In this document: positions 29,372 through 37,430 of the stretch, one piece after another | How positions within the stretch are numbered: position 1 is the first letter of the stretch | Layout of the letters: each line of letters starts with the position of its first letter | Source: Guptibacillus algicola | GTDB lineage: Bacteria > Bacillota > Bacilli > Bacillales > Guptibacillaceae | Length of the DNA stretch: 64,000 bases | Reading direction: 5' to 3' | Assembly (NCBI RefSeq): GCF_020171805.1 | Contig: NZ_JAIVAF010000001.1 | Coordinates: 558,001 to 622,000, forward strand | Program-made: the position numbers and the translations under genes | The notes under the pieces: generated by a model | Databases searched by the model: none | Told to the model about the DNA's origin: nothing | Seen by the model: the letters and a program-made list of their open reading frames with translations, nothing else

Positions 29372-30312
29372 TGTGTTTCTCCTTTCTTAGATAAAAACGA
29401 CTTCAGTTTGTGAAGTCTCAAAGGGTACATATAGAATGCTAGTGCACCTGCTGCAAATGAGTACAAGTATTTAAAGCCATGCGTAATAATTGCGACAGAA
29501 AGGGCATCTTCCATACTGAAGCCATACTGGTATAGTGAGAAACTCATGACACTTTCATAAGTAGCTAAACCGCCTGGTGCAAGCTGAAAGACACCCGCTC
29601 CCACTGATAAGGAGGTAACCCAAATCGCATCCATATAAGAAAAAGCAGGCGCAGAAAACCTCGCTACTCCGTATACGACTATTCCTTCTGCAATCCAACT
29701 AATTCCTGATAAAACCACAATCAATGTTCCAGTCTTTGAGGAAAATAACCTTTTAAAGTCATTAAACTGCTTAACAACAAAAAATGGAAGTTTTCTTAAT
29801 TTATGTATGATAAGGAGAAGAGCTAGAGTCACGATTCCTACGATACTGAAAATAATAACAACCCGATAGCTTAGATTGATACCCATTAACGTAGCTCCGA
29901 TTATTGCAAATAAACCTAACCATATTAAATCAAGAAACCTAAGTGATACGACAGTCTTAACGGAATGATTCACCCTCACTTCTGGGTGTTGTGCAAGTGT
30001 TCCGATTCTAACCGCTTCCCCACCTTTGAGTGGTAGGATGTGATTGAAAAACAGGCTATAGAAAATACCGGATATAAATACTTTATAGCTAACGTTCCGA
30101 TTTATCACGAGTTTCCAGCTCAAAGCCCGTAAGAGAAAAGCAATCGTGTATCCTACGACCATGGCGATTAGCCAAACAGGATGAGTGAGTAAACTACTAA
30201 ATAACTTAGATAATGACTCGATATTAAAGATGGGGATTAAAAACCAGAAAAAAAGTCCGATAAGAGACAGACCGATCAACAGCTTTATCGACCGTAATAT
30301 TTTTTTGCCCAT
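29368..30312 (-). CDS. Lysylphosphatidylglycerol synthase TM-region/YbhN family membrane protein
   Basis: The 314-residue protein has about eight transmembrane helices and the family features LPLKGGEAVRIGTLA near residue 95 and GAGVFQLAPGGLATYESV near residue 240. It corresponds to the membrane part of MprF-like proteins without the soluble synthase domain. Such stand-alone proteins are often thought to flip lipids or lipid-linked sugars. It overlaps the epimerase gene by 28 bases and the phosphodiesterase gene by four. Confidence 0.85.
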   Translation of the reverse strand: MGKKILRSIKLLIGLSLIGLFFWFLIPIFNIESLSKLFSSLLTHPVWLIAMVVGYTIAFLLRALSWKLVINRNVSYKVFISGIFYSLFFNHILPLKGGEAVRIGTLAQHPEVRVNHSVKTVVSLRFLDLIWLGLFAIIGATLMGINLSYRVVIIFSIVGIVTLALLLIIHKLRKLPFFVVKQFNDFKRLFSSKTGTLIVVLSGISWIAEGIVVYGVARFSAPAFSYMDAIWVTSLSVGAGVFQLAPGGLATYESVMSFSLYQYGFSMEDALSVAIITHGFKYLYSFAAGALAFYMYPLRLHKLKSFLSKKGETQ

Positions 30313-31229
30313 GCAATCGTTCTCCGTAATCCTTCATTAATATCAATTTCAGGTTTATATCCAAGTTGTTCCTGAGCTTTATGAATATTACTCCACGTAT
30401 GCTTAACATCTCCTATACGAAAAGGACGATCTACAATCTTCGCATCCGGGAAAGGGTCAACCAATAAGTCGATGAGGCGCTGGAGTGGGATTGGATGTCC
30501 ATTTCCTAAATTAAAAACTTCTGAATCAGTTTGTTGATAGAGTGAGAGAAAAATCCCTTTCACAATATCATCAATATAGGTGAAATCCCTTGATTGTTCT
30601 CTACCGAAAATTTCAATTTCTTCTTCATCCATCAGTTTCTTAATGAATAGGGGAATCGCCATATCAGGCCTTCCCCATGGACCATAAACTGTAAAGAATC
30701 GAAGAATCGATAGTTTAAATCCATAAAGGGACCTATATGCATGGCAAAAAGATTCTGCTCCTGATTTCGCTGCTGCATATGGTGATCTCACTCTTCCATC
30801 AGCTTGTTCTTCTCGAACAGGACCGTCAACATCACCATACACGGAAGAAGAAGATCCAAAAACAACATGTGGAACACCTGTTTCACCAGCCGCTCTAAGA
30901 ACGTTAACCACTGCTTTAATATCATGGTCGATATAGTCATGTGGGTTCGAAATGGAATACTGCACTCCAGGAAGAGCAGCAAGATGAATCACAGCATCAT
31001 ACGATTTCTTTTTAAAATGGTGAAGCGTTTTATCTTCATCTCTTAAATCAAACGTCTCTAAGTGGAATTCACCAATCTTCTTAATTTGATCAAGGTGTTC
31101 CTTCTTCCTCTTCACTTCATAGTAATTTGAAAACGTATCGATAATCGTAATATTGAAATTATTTCGCAGTAAATATTTCGCAAGGTGACTGCCGATAAAA
31201 CCAGCTCCACCAGTAATTAAAACATTCAT
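30285..31229 (-). CDS. NAD-dependent epimerase (UDP-glucuronate 4-epimerase-like)
   Basis: The 314-residue protein is an extended short-chain dehydrogenase. It shows the NAD-binding LITGGAGFIGSHLA at residues 4-17, the SSSSVYG serine, the catalytic Y-x-x-x-K in SPYAAAKSGAE, and FFTVYGPWGRPDMA, close to UDP-glucuronate 4-epimerases. It would supply an activated sugar to the operon. I used the ATG at 31229 (AGGGGTG six bases upstream) instead of the GTG three codons earlier. It is the first gene of the four-gene operon and has tandem promoter candidates. Confidence 0.88.
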   Translation of the reverse strand: MNVLITGGAGFIGSHLAKYLLRNNFNITIIDTFSNYYEVKRKKEHLDQIKKIGEFHLETFDLRDEDKTLHHFKKKSYDAVIHLAALPGVQYSISNPHDYIDHDIKAVVNVLRAAGETGVPHVVFGSSSSVYGDVDGPVREEQADGRVRSPYAAAKSGAESFCHAYRSLYGFKLSILRFFTVYGPWGRPDMAIPLFIKKLMDEEEIEIFGREQSRDFTYIDDIVKGIFLSLYQQTDSEVFNLGNGHPIPLQRLIDLLVDPFPDAKIVDRPFRIGDVKHTWSNIHKAQEQLGYKPEIDINEGLRRTIAWAKKYYGR

Positions 31230-31273
31230 ATGTTGCACCCCTACCTACTCTTTGAACGAACCTTACACAAGAG

Positions 31274-31300
31274 AAATGGCCGCTGTAGTAGCGGCCATTT
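31274..31300. terminator. Strong GC-rich hairpin in the epimerase leader
   Basis: AAATGGCCGCT (31274-31284) pairs perfectly with AGCGGCCATTT (31290-31300). It lies between the promoter candidates and the epimerase gene. T-runs are poor on the minus strand and fair on the plus strand, so it may be an attenuator or mRNA-stabilising hairpin, not a simple terminator. Confidence 0.5.
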
Positions 31301-31312
31301 TCATCTAATTCT

Positions 31313-31340
31313 ATTGTACTACACTCAAGAATAGAGACAA
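31313..31340 (-). promoter_or_regulatory. Second promoter candidate for the envelope operon
   Basis: TTGTCT (31335-31340), a 16-base spacer and TACAAT (31313-31318). Transcription from here would begin just before the 31274-31300 hairpin. Confidence 0.45.
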
Positions 31341-31394
31341 AATGTAATTCTCATGTGAATCCTAACATGCTAGACTTCCGCTTTCGTCATGAAG

Positions 31395-31423
31395 AGTATA
31401 CCGAGAACGATTATCAGTGTCAA
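31395..31423 (-). promoter_or_regulatory. Consensus sigma-A promoter upstream of the envelope operon
   Basis: TTGACA (31418-31423), exactly 17 bases, TATACT (31395-31400). This is the best-matched vegetative promoter in the accessory block. The leader to the epimerase start is about 160 nucleotides. Confidence 0.8.
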
Positions 31424-31444
31424 TATTCATTCTTTTTGTGGCAT

Positions 31445-31477
31445 AGAAAAAACCCCAATCCATAGATTGGGGTTTTT
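31445..31477 (-). terminator. Terminator of trxA
   Basis: AAACCCCAATC pairs with GATTGGGGTTT across a four-base loop (31450-31475), followed by T-rich sequence on the minus strand. Confidence 0.93.
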
Positions 31478-31487
31478 CGTTCATCAT

Positions 31488-31799
31488 TTACTGATGCTTA
31501 GAAAGAGTTTGTGCTAGAGCTTCTTTCGGTTGGAAACCAACTACTTGATCAACTACTTCTCCGTTTTTGAAAACAAGAAGTGTTGGAATGCTCATTACAC
31601 CGAACTTGCTTGCTGTTTCTTGGTTCTCATCAACATCAAGCTTAACAACTTTCACATCAGCCATTTCAGCATCAAGCTCTTCTAGAACTGGTGCAATCAT
31701 CTTACAAGGTCCACACCAAGGTGCCCAAAAGTCTGCAAGTACTAGACCTTCGCTTGTTTCTTGATTAAAGTTTTGATCTGTCGCATGTACGATAGCCAT
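31488..31799 (-). CDS. trxA: Thioredoxin
   Basis: This 103-residue protein reduces protein disulfides in the cytoplasm using electrons from thioredoxin reductase. The active site WCGPC places the redox cysteines at 29 and 32. The cis-proline segment [12 protein letters not shown] and the FWAPWC strand are present. It is a single-gene unit between two terminators, with an extended -10 promoter candidate upstream, next to etfA as in B. subtilis. Confidence 0.98.
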   Translation of the reverse strand: MAIVHATDQNFNQETSEGLVLADFWAPWCGPCKMIAPVLEELDAEMADVKVVKLDVDENQETASKFGVMSIPTLLVFKNGEVVDQVVGFQPKEALAQTLSKHQ

Positions 31800-31901
31800 A
31801 TATATCGTCCTCCTTAAACAATTATCACTTGAGATACCAGGTTAAGGCCGGTTGACTCAATGTGTTTTCTGCCATATTGCTTATCAAAATGGCTCAGACT
31901 G

Positions 31902-31931
31902 AGTATATCATTAATACTCTTTTGGTTTCCA
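31902..31931 (-). promoter_or_regulatory. Candidate promoter of trxA
   Basis: TATACT (31902-31907) is preceded by an extended TGA motif, with TGGAAA (31926-31931) 18 bases upstream. The leader would be about 95 nucleotides. Confidence 0.45.
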
Positions 31932-31980
31932 TTTTTTTGACTCACACACATTCTTCCCTATTATGAAGAGAAAAAAACGT

Positions 31981-32010
31981 GGGAAAAGCGAGCTATGTTT
32001 AGCTCGCTTT
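31981..32010 (-). terminator. Terminator of the fadR-fadB-etfBA operon
   Basis: AAAGCGAGCT (31985-31994) pairs with AGCTCGCTTT (32001-32010). The T-run after it on the minus strand is short and interrupted. Confidence 0.75.
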
Positions 32011-32014
32011 ATCC

Positions 32015-32992
32015 TTAATTTGTTTGTAGTACTTTTTTGAATTCTTGAGTTAATAACGGAACTACTTCAAACAAGTCTCCGACGATTCCATAATCAGCGA
32101 CATTGAAAATATTCGCTTCAGGATCTTTGTTGATTGCGACGATTACTTTAGAGTTGGACATACCTGCGAGATGCTGAATTGCACCTGAGATACCACATGC
32201 AATATAAAGGTCAGGTGTAACAACTTTCCCAGTTTGCCCGATTTGTAATGAATAATCACAGTAGTCCGCGTCGCAAGCTCCTCGAGAAGCTCCCACTGCA
32301 GCTCCTAGGACATCAGCAAGTTCTTGAAGTGGTTCGAACCCATCCTCGCTCTTAACACCTCGGCCACCAGCGATAATAACCTTAGCTTCGGATAGATCCA
32401 CTCCAGAAGTAGACTTGCGAACAACTTCCTTAACGATTGTTCGTAGGTCTTTAATTTCTACATCTTCAGAGAAGACTTCACCTGAACGTGATTCATCTTT
32501 CTCAAGTGCTGAGATGTTATTAGGACGGATCGTTGCAATAGTAACGCCTGCCTTTACCTTTTTCTTCTCAAAAGCTTTACCTGAATATATTGGACGAGTG
32601 AATACGATATCCTCACCGTCTAGCTCAATCGCTGTAGCATCTGATATTAAACCTGCATCAAGTTTACTTGCTAGTTTTGGTGCAATATCTTTACCCATTG
32701 ATGTGTGAGGCAGAAGGATAGCATCCGGCTTTATTGAGTTGATGATTTGTAGGAACACTTGCCCATACCCATCACTTGTATAAGTTGAAAGCTTTTCATT
32801 TTCTGCTTTAATGACGCGGTCTGCACCATAGTGGACCAAAGCATCTGTTAATGCGCTTACATTTTCACCTGCAATAGCAGCGATTACTTCTCCGCCTGCT
32901 GCGATTTCTTTACCAGCAGCAATAGCTTCAAACGATACATTACGTAGTTCACTTTCACGACTTTCTGCAATTACGAGTACTTTTTTGGCCAT
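32015..32992 (-). CDS. etfA: Electron transfer flavoprotein alpha subunit
   Basis: With EtfB this forms the flavoprotein that accepts electrons from acyl-CoA dehydrogenases. The 325 residues have an N-terminal adenine-nucleotide-like domain and a C-terminal FAD-binding domain with IIAGGRGVKSEDGFEPL, GASRGACDAD, YSLQIGQTGKVVTPDLYIACGISGAIQHLAGM and VAINKDPEANIF. It lies 12 bases downstream of etfB in the fatty-acid oxidation operon. Confidence 0.97.
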   Translation of the reverse strand: MAKKVLVIAESRESELRNVSFEAIAAGKEIAAGGEVIAAIAGENVSALTDALVHYGADRVIKAENEKLSTYTSDGYGQVFLQIINSIKPDAILLPHTSMGKDIAPKLASKLDAGLISDATAIELDGEDIVFTRPIYSGKAFEKKKVKAGVTIATIRPNNISALEKDESRSGEVFSEDVEIKDLRTIVKEVVRKSTSGVDLSEAKVIIAGGRGVKSEDGFEPLQELADVLGAAVGASRGACDADYCDYSLQIGQTGKVVTPDLYIACGISGAIQHLAGMSNSKVIVAINKDPEANIFNVADYGIVGDLFEVVPLLTQEFKKVLQTN

Positions 32993-33004
32993 AATAAACC
33001 CCTC

Positions 33005-33775
33005 CTATATAACTTTCGCTTCCTGACGAAGTAATTTCACTAGCTCTTGTACTTGATCATCAACTTCCCCATCAAGCACTTTTCCAGCTTCTTTTTTAGG
33101 TGGTAAATAACGTTCGATCGTTTCTGTTTTAGCTTCTATTTCATCGTCCTCAACGTCTAATTCATCGTAATCGATTTCTTCTAATGGCTTCTTCTTTGCC
33201 TTCATAATCCCAGGAAGAGAAGGATAACGAGGTTCATTAAGTCCCTGCTGTGCTGTTACAAGTAGAGGAAGCTGTGCTTCTACGATTTCTACATCACCTT
33301 CAACATCTCGCTCGATCGTAGCTGTACTTCCATCGATATCCAATTTCGTAATTGTTGTTACGTATGGAATACCGATCTTCTCAGCTAGACGAGGTCCAAT
33401 CTGTCCAGTACTGTTATCGTTCGAAACGTTCCCTCCTAGGATAATGTCGTACTCTTTATCCCCAAAATAAGCGGCTAGTAAAGCAGTTGTTGTATATTGA
33501 TCACTATCCTCAAGCTCTTCATTGTTAATTAGAACAGCTTTGTCTGCGCCCATTGCGAGTGCCGTTCTAAGTTCTTTCTCGACTTCTTCACTACCAATAC
33601 TAACAACCGTTACTTCCCCACCGTGGTCGTCACGTAGTTGAATTGCTTCTTCAATCGCATACTCGTCGTAAGGGTTGATAATAAACTCAACGCCTTCTTC
33701 ACTGATCTTGCCATTCTCGATAACAATTTTTTCTTCTGTATCAAAGGTTCTTTTCATAATTACGAATATGTTCAT
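33005..33775 (-). CDS. etfB: Electron transfer flavoprotein beta subunit
   Basis: The 256-residue partner of EtfA. It starts MNIFVIMKRTFDTEEK and has the signature LPLLVTAQQGLNEPRYPSLPGIMKAKKKPLEE near residue 175. It lies between fadB and etfA on one transcript and so serves beta-oxidation. Confidence 0.97.
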   Translation of the reverse strand: MNIFVIMKRTFDTEEKIVIENGKISEEGVEFIINPYDEYAIEEAIQLRDDHGGEVTVVSIGSEEVEKELRTALAMGADKAVLINNEELEDSDQYTTTALLAAYFGDKEYDIILGGNVSNDNSTGQIGPRLAEKIGIPYVTTITKLDIDGSTATIERDVEGDVEIVEAQLPLLVTAQQGLNEPRYPSLPGIMKAKKKPLEEIDYDELDVEDDEIEAKTETIERYLPPKKEAGKVLDGEVDDQVQELVKLLRQEAKVI

Positions 33776-33805
33776 TTCTTTTTACCCTCCCTGAGATAAT
33801 TGTGT

Positions 33806-34579
33806 TTATTTATCAGTAAAGTTTGGCTTACGCTTCTCTATGAAAGCTCGAATGCCTTCTTGCCCATCTTCAGATGCGAAAGCCTTACCGAAATACTCTT
33901 TTTCTTTCGCTACTCCTTCATCAAACCTAGCAGCCTTAGAATAATTCAAAAGCTCTAATGCATACTTCATTGAAACAGCACTTTTTTGAGCGATTTTCTC
34001 TGCAAGTTGTTTTGCATTAGGAAGGAGTTCATCCTCTCGGAAGACCTGATTCGCTAAACCTAGGTTCACGGCTTCACGTCCGGAAATCGGTTCGCTCGTT
34101 AGTAGCATTTCTGTAGCTTTCGCTCTTCCAACGAGCTCAGGCAAGCGCTGTGAACCTGCAAAACCAGGCACAAGCCCTAATTGAAGTTCTGGCAAGCCAA
34201 GTTTCGCATCTTCCGTTACGAGACGGATATGACAAGCCATCGCGAGCTCGAGCCCCCCGCCGAGCGCAGCCCCATGTATGGCAGCGATGATCGGTTTTGG
34301 GAACGCTTCCATTTTGTCGAAAAGTGATTGACCAAGACCTCCAAGATCAGCGAAGCCTTCTTCAGTATCAACAGTAGTAAACTCTTTGATGTCCGCTCCT
34401 GCAGAGAAGAACCTACCCTCTCCAGTTAGCAAGATTACCTTTGTTTCTGCATCGTTCTCTAAATCATTAAGTATATACGTAAGTTCTTTAAGTACATCCG
34501 TAGCAACTGCATTTGCTGGTGGTCTTTTCAATGAAACGTTTGCTACTTTGTTCTCTTTCGTTACATTAATAAACTCCAC
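33806..34579 (-). CDS. fadB: Enoyl-CoA hydratase
   Basis: This 257-residue crotonase adds water to trans-2-enoyl-CoA in beta-oxidation. The oxyanion-hole segments are GRFFSAGADIKEF and HGAALGGGLELAMACH, and catalytic glutamates lie in GGGLELA and LPELQLGLVPGF. The start is a GTG at 34579 with AAGGAG seven bases upstream. It corresponds to B. subtilis fadB (ysiB) by position after fadR. Confidence 0.94.
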   Translation of the reverse strand: MEFINVTKENKVANVSLKRPPANAVATDVLKELTYILNDLENDAETKVILLTGEGRFFSAGADIKEFTTVDTEEGFADLGGLGQSLFDKMEAFPKPIIAAIHGAALGGGLELAMACHIRLVTEDAKLGLPELQLGLVPGFAGSQRLPELVGRAKATEMLLTSEPISGREAVNLGLANQVFREDELLPNAKQLAEKIAQKSAVSMKYALELLNYSKAARFDEGVAKEKEYFGKAFASEDGQEGIRAFIEKRKPNFTDK

Positions 34580-34628
34580 TTTCCCACTCCTTCCTGCATC
34601 ATAGTGTTTCCGGGAATCCGGGACACAT

Positions 34629-35222
34629 TTATTTGCTCAACCCGTTGATCAGCAGATGATGAATAGGCTTTGCAAGTGATTCTAAGTCAAACTTATGATC
34701 TTTCATAACCCAGTTAGTGACTGTCTCATCAAGGGTCCCAAAAATCATTTGTCTAGCGAGCCTGACATCTAACTCTTTCATGAATAGCCCTGACTTAACA
34801 CCACCGATTAAAATTTGATCAACAAGTGTTAAATATTTCTTCAGTACTTCACCGATTTGAGCACGTAACTCTTTGTTCGTTTGTCTTAACTCTAACTGAG
34901 TCACGATCGCAAGCTCATAATCAGAAGAAAGGTGCTTAAAATGCATATCGATCAGCGTTAACAGCTTATCTTCTGCATTGCTTTTTTCAGCAATCTGTTC
35001 TTCTATTTTATCAATGAAGCTTCCCATCTTTTTTTGAAATAATGATATGAGCAAATCTTCTTTGTTCTTGAAGTACAAATAAATCGTACCGTCTGCCACA
35101 CCGGCTTCACGCGCTATTTTGGAAACTTGCGCTTGATGGTAGCCATTCTGTGCAATTACTACTACTGCAGCATCAATTATTTTGTCATACTTCGGGCCAC
35201 GCTTTTTCCCTTTTTCCACCAT
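34629..35222 (-). CDS. fadR: TetR-family fatty-acid degradation repressor FadR
   Basis: The 197-residue protein represses beta-oxidation genes and is released by long-chain acyl-CoA. The N-terminal helix-turn-helix is clear: IIDAAVVVIAQNGYHQAQV, SKIAREAGVADGTIYLYFKNKEDLL. The rest is the helical ligand domain. I used the ATG at 35222 (AAAGGAG eight bases upstream) instead of an upstream start that would extend the N-terminus by 12 residues. A FadR-type operator overlaps its own promoter, so it is probably autoregulated. Confidence 0.94.
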   Translation of the reverse strand: MVEKGKKRGPKYDKIIDAAVVVIAQNGYHQAQVSKIAREAGVADGTIYLYFKNKEDLLISLFQKKMGSFIDKIEEQIAEKSNAEDKLLTLIDMHFKHLSSDYELAIVTQLELRQTNKELRAQIGEVLKKYLTLVDQILIGGVKSGLFMKELDVRLARQMIFGTLDETVTNWVMKDHKFDLESLAKPIHHLLINGLSK

Positions 35223-35266
35223 AGCAAGTTCTCCTTTATTCTTAATCCGACATCTCACTCAATAAA

Positions 35267-35286
35267 ATGAATGAGCATTCATTCAT
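35267..35286. promoter_or_regulatory. FadR operator
   Basis: ATGAATGA and TCATTCAT form an inverted repeat within ATGAATGAGCATTCATTCAT, matching the B. subtilis FadR operator pattern TGAATGA-N-TCATTCA. It lies at the expected transcription start of the fadR operon. Confidence 0.85.
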
Positions 35287-35292
35287 AAATAT

Positions 35293-35322
35293 ATTGTAGC
35301 TGTACACCATAGTAGCTGTCAA
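35293..35322 (-). promoter_or_regulatory. Sigma-A promoter of the fadR operon
   Basis: TTGACA (35317-35322), an 18-base spacer, and TACAAT (35293-35298), with the FadR operator immediately downstream. Confidence 0.8.
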
Positions 35323-35441
35323 TATCGGATTTCTGAGCGAGCGCTCAATTTGAATGCAAGGATAATTGCAAATTCATCATATCATAATAAGCTGAAATGT
35401 GCGAATTTTTCTAATTAATTTCCCAGTTAATATTTCTCATT

Positions 35442-35480
35442 AAATAAAGAAGAAAGCCAATCGCTACAGCGATTGACTTT
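35442..35480 (-). terminator. Terminator of lcfA
   Basis: A 13-bp stem with one mismatch (35453-35465 with 35468-35480) is followed by T-rich sequence on the minus strand. It overlaps the lcfA stop codon. Confidence 0.8.
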
Positions 35481-37158
35481 CCTTTTCCTTTTCTTCATCA
35501 ACAAGCACTCTTCGAAGAATTTTCCCAACTGTAGTTTTTGGAAGCTCTTCACGAAATTCGTATAGATGTGGAACTTTGTAAGCCGCAAGAAAGCGCCTAC
35601 AATGTTGATCTAAATCTTCTTCCGTACAACGATTATTACTCTTAAGAACGACGAATGCTTTTACTGTCTCCCCACGATAAGGATCAGGAACCCCTATTAT
35701 AACAGCTTCTTGAACGGAAGGATGTTCATATAAGACCTCTTCAACTTCACGTGGATAGATATTAAAGCCGCCTGCGATAATCATATCTTTTTTCCGGTCT
35801 ACGATATAAAAATAACCATTTTCGTCTTGATATGCCATGTCACCAGTAAAAAGCCAGCCATCTTTTAGAACCGCTTCAGTTTCATCAGGTCTATTCCAGT
35901 ATCCCTTCATAACCTGAGGACCCTTCACAATGAGTTCACCAATCTCTTTAACTTCTGCAACCTCACCTTCAGGGTTTACTATTTTGGCATCGGTATCTGG
36001 CCAAGGCATACCTACACTCCCGATTATATTCCCATCAGATATGGGATTCGCGTGTGTTACAGGTGAGGATTCCGTTAAGCCATACCCTTCTACGAGTCTT
36101 CCACTGATCTTCTCCTGGAATTTCTGCTGAACCTCGATTGGCAGTGGTGCTGATCCACTAATACAAGACTTGATCGACGATAAGTCATAGCTATCAAAGT
36201 CAGGTTCATTTAGTAATGAGATATAGATGGTAGGCGCACCTGGGAATAACGTTGGCTTTTGTTTATGGATTGTCTTCAATGTGTCTCTAGGTTCGAATTT
36301 AGGTAAAATAATCATTTTGGAAGCAAACATAATAGAGAAGTTCATCACACAGGTCATCCCATATACGTGAAAGAAAGGCAGAACGCCTAATATCCTCTCT
36401 TCACCATAGGTGATGTCTCGATTCCATACGATCATCTGCATCGTATTCACAACGAGATTATAGTGTGTTAACATGACGCCTTTCGCTAGACCTGTTGTCC
36501 CACCAGTATATTGAAGCAAAGCCAAATCCTCTTTAGGATCTATATCTAATTCGATTTCCTCAGACCTTCCATTTTTCACCCAACTTTGAAAAGTATGAAT
36601 GTCCTCGTTCAGTGGAATTTCAACAATTGGTCCTTGCTTATTTTTCTTTTGAACGAGCGGATAAAGGAAGTTCTTTGGAAATGGCAAGTACTCATTTATT
36701 TTAGTAACGACAACATGCTGTAACGTAGTCTTATTTTTCACATTTAACACTTTTGGTAACACGAGGTCGAGGCAAATAATGATAGACGCATCCGAATCCG
36801 TTAACTGATGTTCCAGCTCCCTTTCCATATACAGGGGGTTTGTTTGTACAACAATACCGCCTGCCATTAGTACTGCGTAGTAACTAATAACAGCTTGAGG
36901 ACAGTTAGGCAGCATGATCGATACCCTGGCACCCTTCTCAAGCCCATGATCTTTCAACGAGTTTGCTAGTCGGTTTGCTCGGTCGTAAAGTTCTTGATAC
37001 GTTAGCTCTTTCCCTAAAAAGTGAACTGCCTTCTTATTCGGGTAGTTTTGTGCAGCATCTACCAAGTACTGATGAAGAGGCTTGTTATCATAGTCTATCG
37101 TTGGTGGTACGCCCTCATCATAATGCGAAAACCATGGTTTTTCGCTAATATTCTCCAT
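35464..37158 (-). CDS. lcfA: Long-chain fatty-acid-CoA ligase
   Basis: The 564-residue enzyme activates fatty acids for beta-oxidation. It carries the ANL motifs: phosphate-binding LQYTGGTTGLAKGVMLTH near residue 200, VEGYGLTESSPVTHANP, the hinge GWLFTGDMAYQDENGYFYIVDRKKD and the catalytic lysine in LPKTTVGKILRR. I chose the ATG at 37158, which matches B. subtilis LcfA and has GGGAGG upstream; the open frame continues 88 codons further but without family similarity. It lies upstream of fadR, consistent with the B. subtilis order. Confidence 0.95.
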   Translation of the reverse strand: MENISEKPWFSHYDEGVPPTIDYDNKPLHQYLVDAAQNYPNKKAVHFLGKELTYQELYDRANRLANSLKDHGLEKGARVSIMLPNCPQAVISYYAVLMAGGIVVQTNPLYMERELEHQLTDSDASIIICLDLVLPKVLNVKNKTTLQHVVVTKINEYLPFPKNFLYPLVQKKNKQGPIVEIPLNEDIHTFQSWVKNGRSEEIELDIDPKEDLALLQYTGGTTGLAKGVMLTHYNLVVNTMQMIVWNRDITYGEERILGVLPFFHVYGMTCVMNFSIMFASKMIILPKFEPRDTLKTIHKQKPTLFPGAPTIYISLLNEPDFDSYDLSSIKSCISGSAPLPIEVQQKFQEKISGRLVEGYGLTESSPVTHANPISDGNIIGSVGMPWPDTDAKIVNPEGEVAEVKEIGELIVKGPQVMKGYWNRPDETEAVLKDGWLFTGDMAYQDENGYFYIVDRKKDMIIAGGFNIYPREVEEVLYEHPSVQEAVIIGVPDPYRGETVKAFVVLKSNNRCTEEDLDQHCRRFLAAYKVPHLYEFREELPKTTVGKILRRVLVDEEKEKESQSL

Positions 37159-37302
37159 TATTTTTTCAACCTCCCTTTCAACTCTCCTTTCAAACCCTAT
37201 TCTCTCTATAAAATAATTATAATGAAAAACAAGAAAATATCCTATCTTTTTTTGATTTTTTTGAATAGAATGGCAATTTTCGTCACAACTTGTCTCATAA
37301 AA

Positions 37303-37334
37303 ATGAAAAAAAGACAGGTTTTCACCTGTCTTTT
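37303..37334 (-). terminator. Terminator of the polX-mutS2-yshE operon
   Basis: AAAAGACAGGT (37309-37319) pairs with ACCTGTCTTTT (37324-37334) and is followed by T-rich sequence on the minus strand. It begins right after the stop of the 27-codon gene, which suggests that gene belongs to the operon. Confidence 0.92.
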
Positions 37335-37418
37335 CTAAACAAAATAAAGCAAATATACGATTCCAGCAATAAAGAATATACCTGATACGACCATGAGCAC
37401 TTTCCATAAGGTCTCCAT
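37335..37418 (-). CDS. 27-residue single-span membrane peptide
   Basis: An ATG at 37418 with AGGGGAGA about six bases upstream opens a 27-codon frame. The product has a short charged N-terminus (METLWK) and one hydrophobic span to the end. It starts 12 bases after the yshE stop and ends one base before the operon terminator, so it fills the gap between the last known gene and the terminator exactly. I do not know its function; size and make-up suit a small membrane-protein regulator. Confidence 0.6.
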   Translation of the reverse strand: METLWKVLMVVSGIFFIAGIVYLLYFV

Positions 37419-37430
37419 CCAACTCTCCCC

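Noticed and set aside
31274-31300. Simple terminator of trxA
   Set aside because: trxA already has a strong terminator at 31445-31477, and promoters lie between the two hairpins.
31303-31390. Leader peptide frames before the epimerase gene
   Set aside because: Very short frames exist, but none has a ribosome binding site.
37159-37422. 88-codon N-terminal extension of the acyl-CoA ligase
   Set aside because: The extension covers a terminator and the 27-residue peptide gene, has no family similarity, and the ATG at 37158 has a good ribosome binding site.
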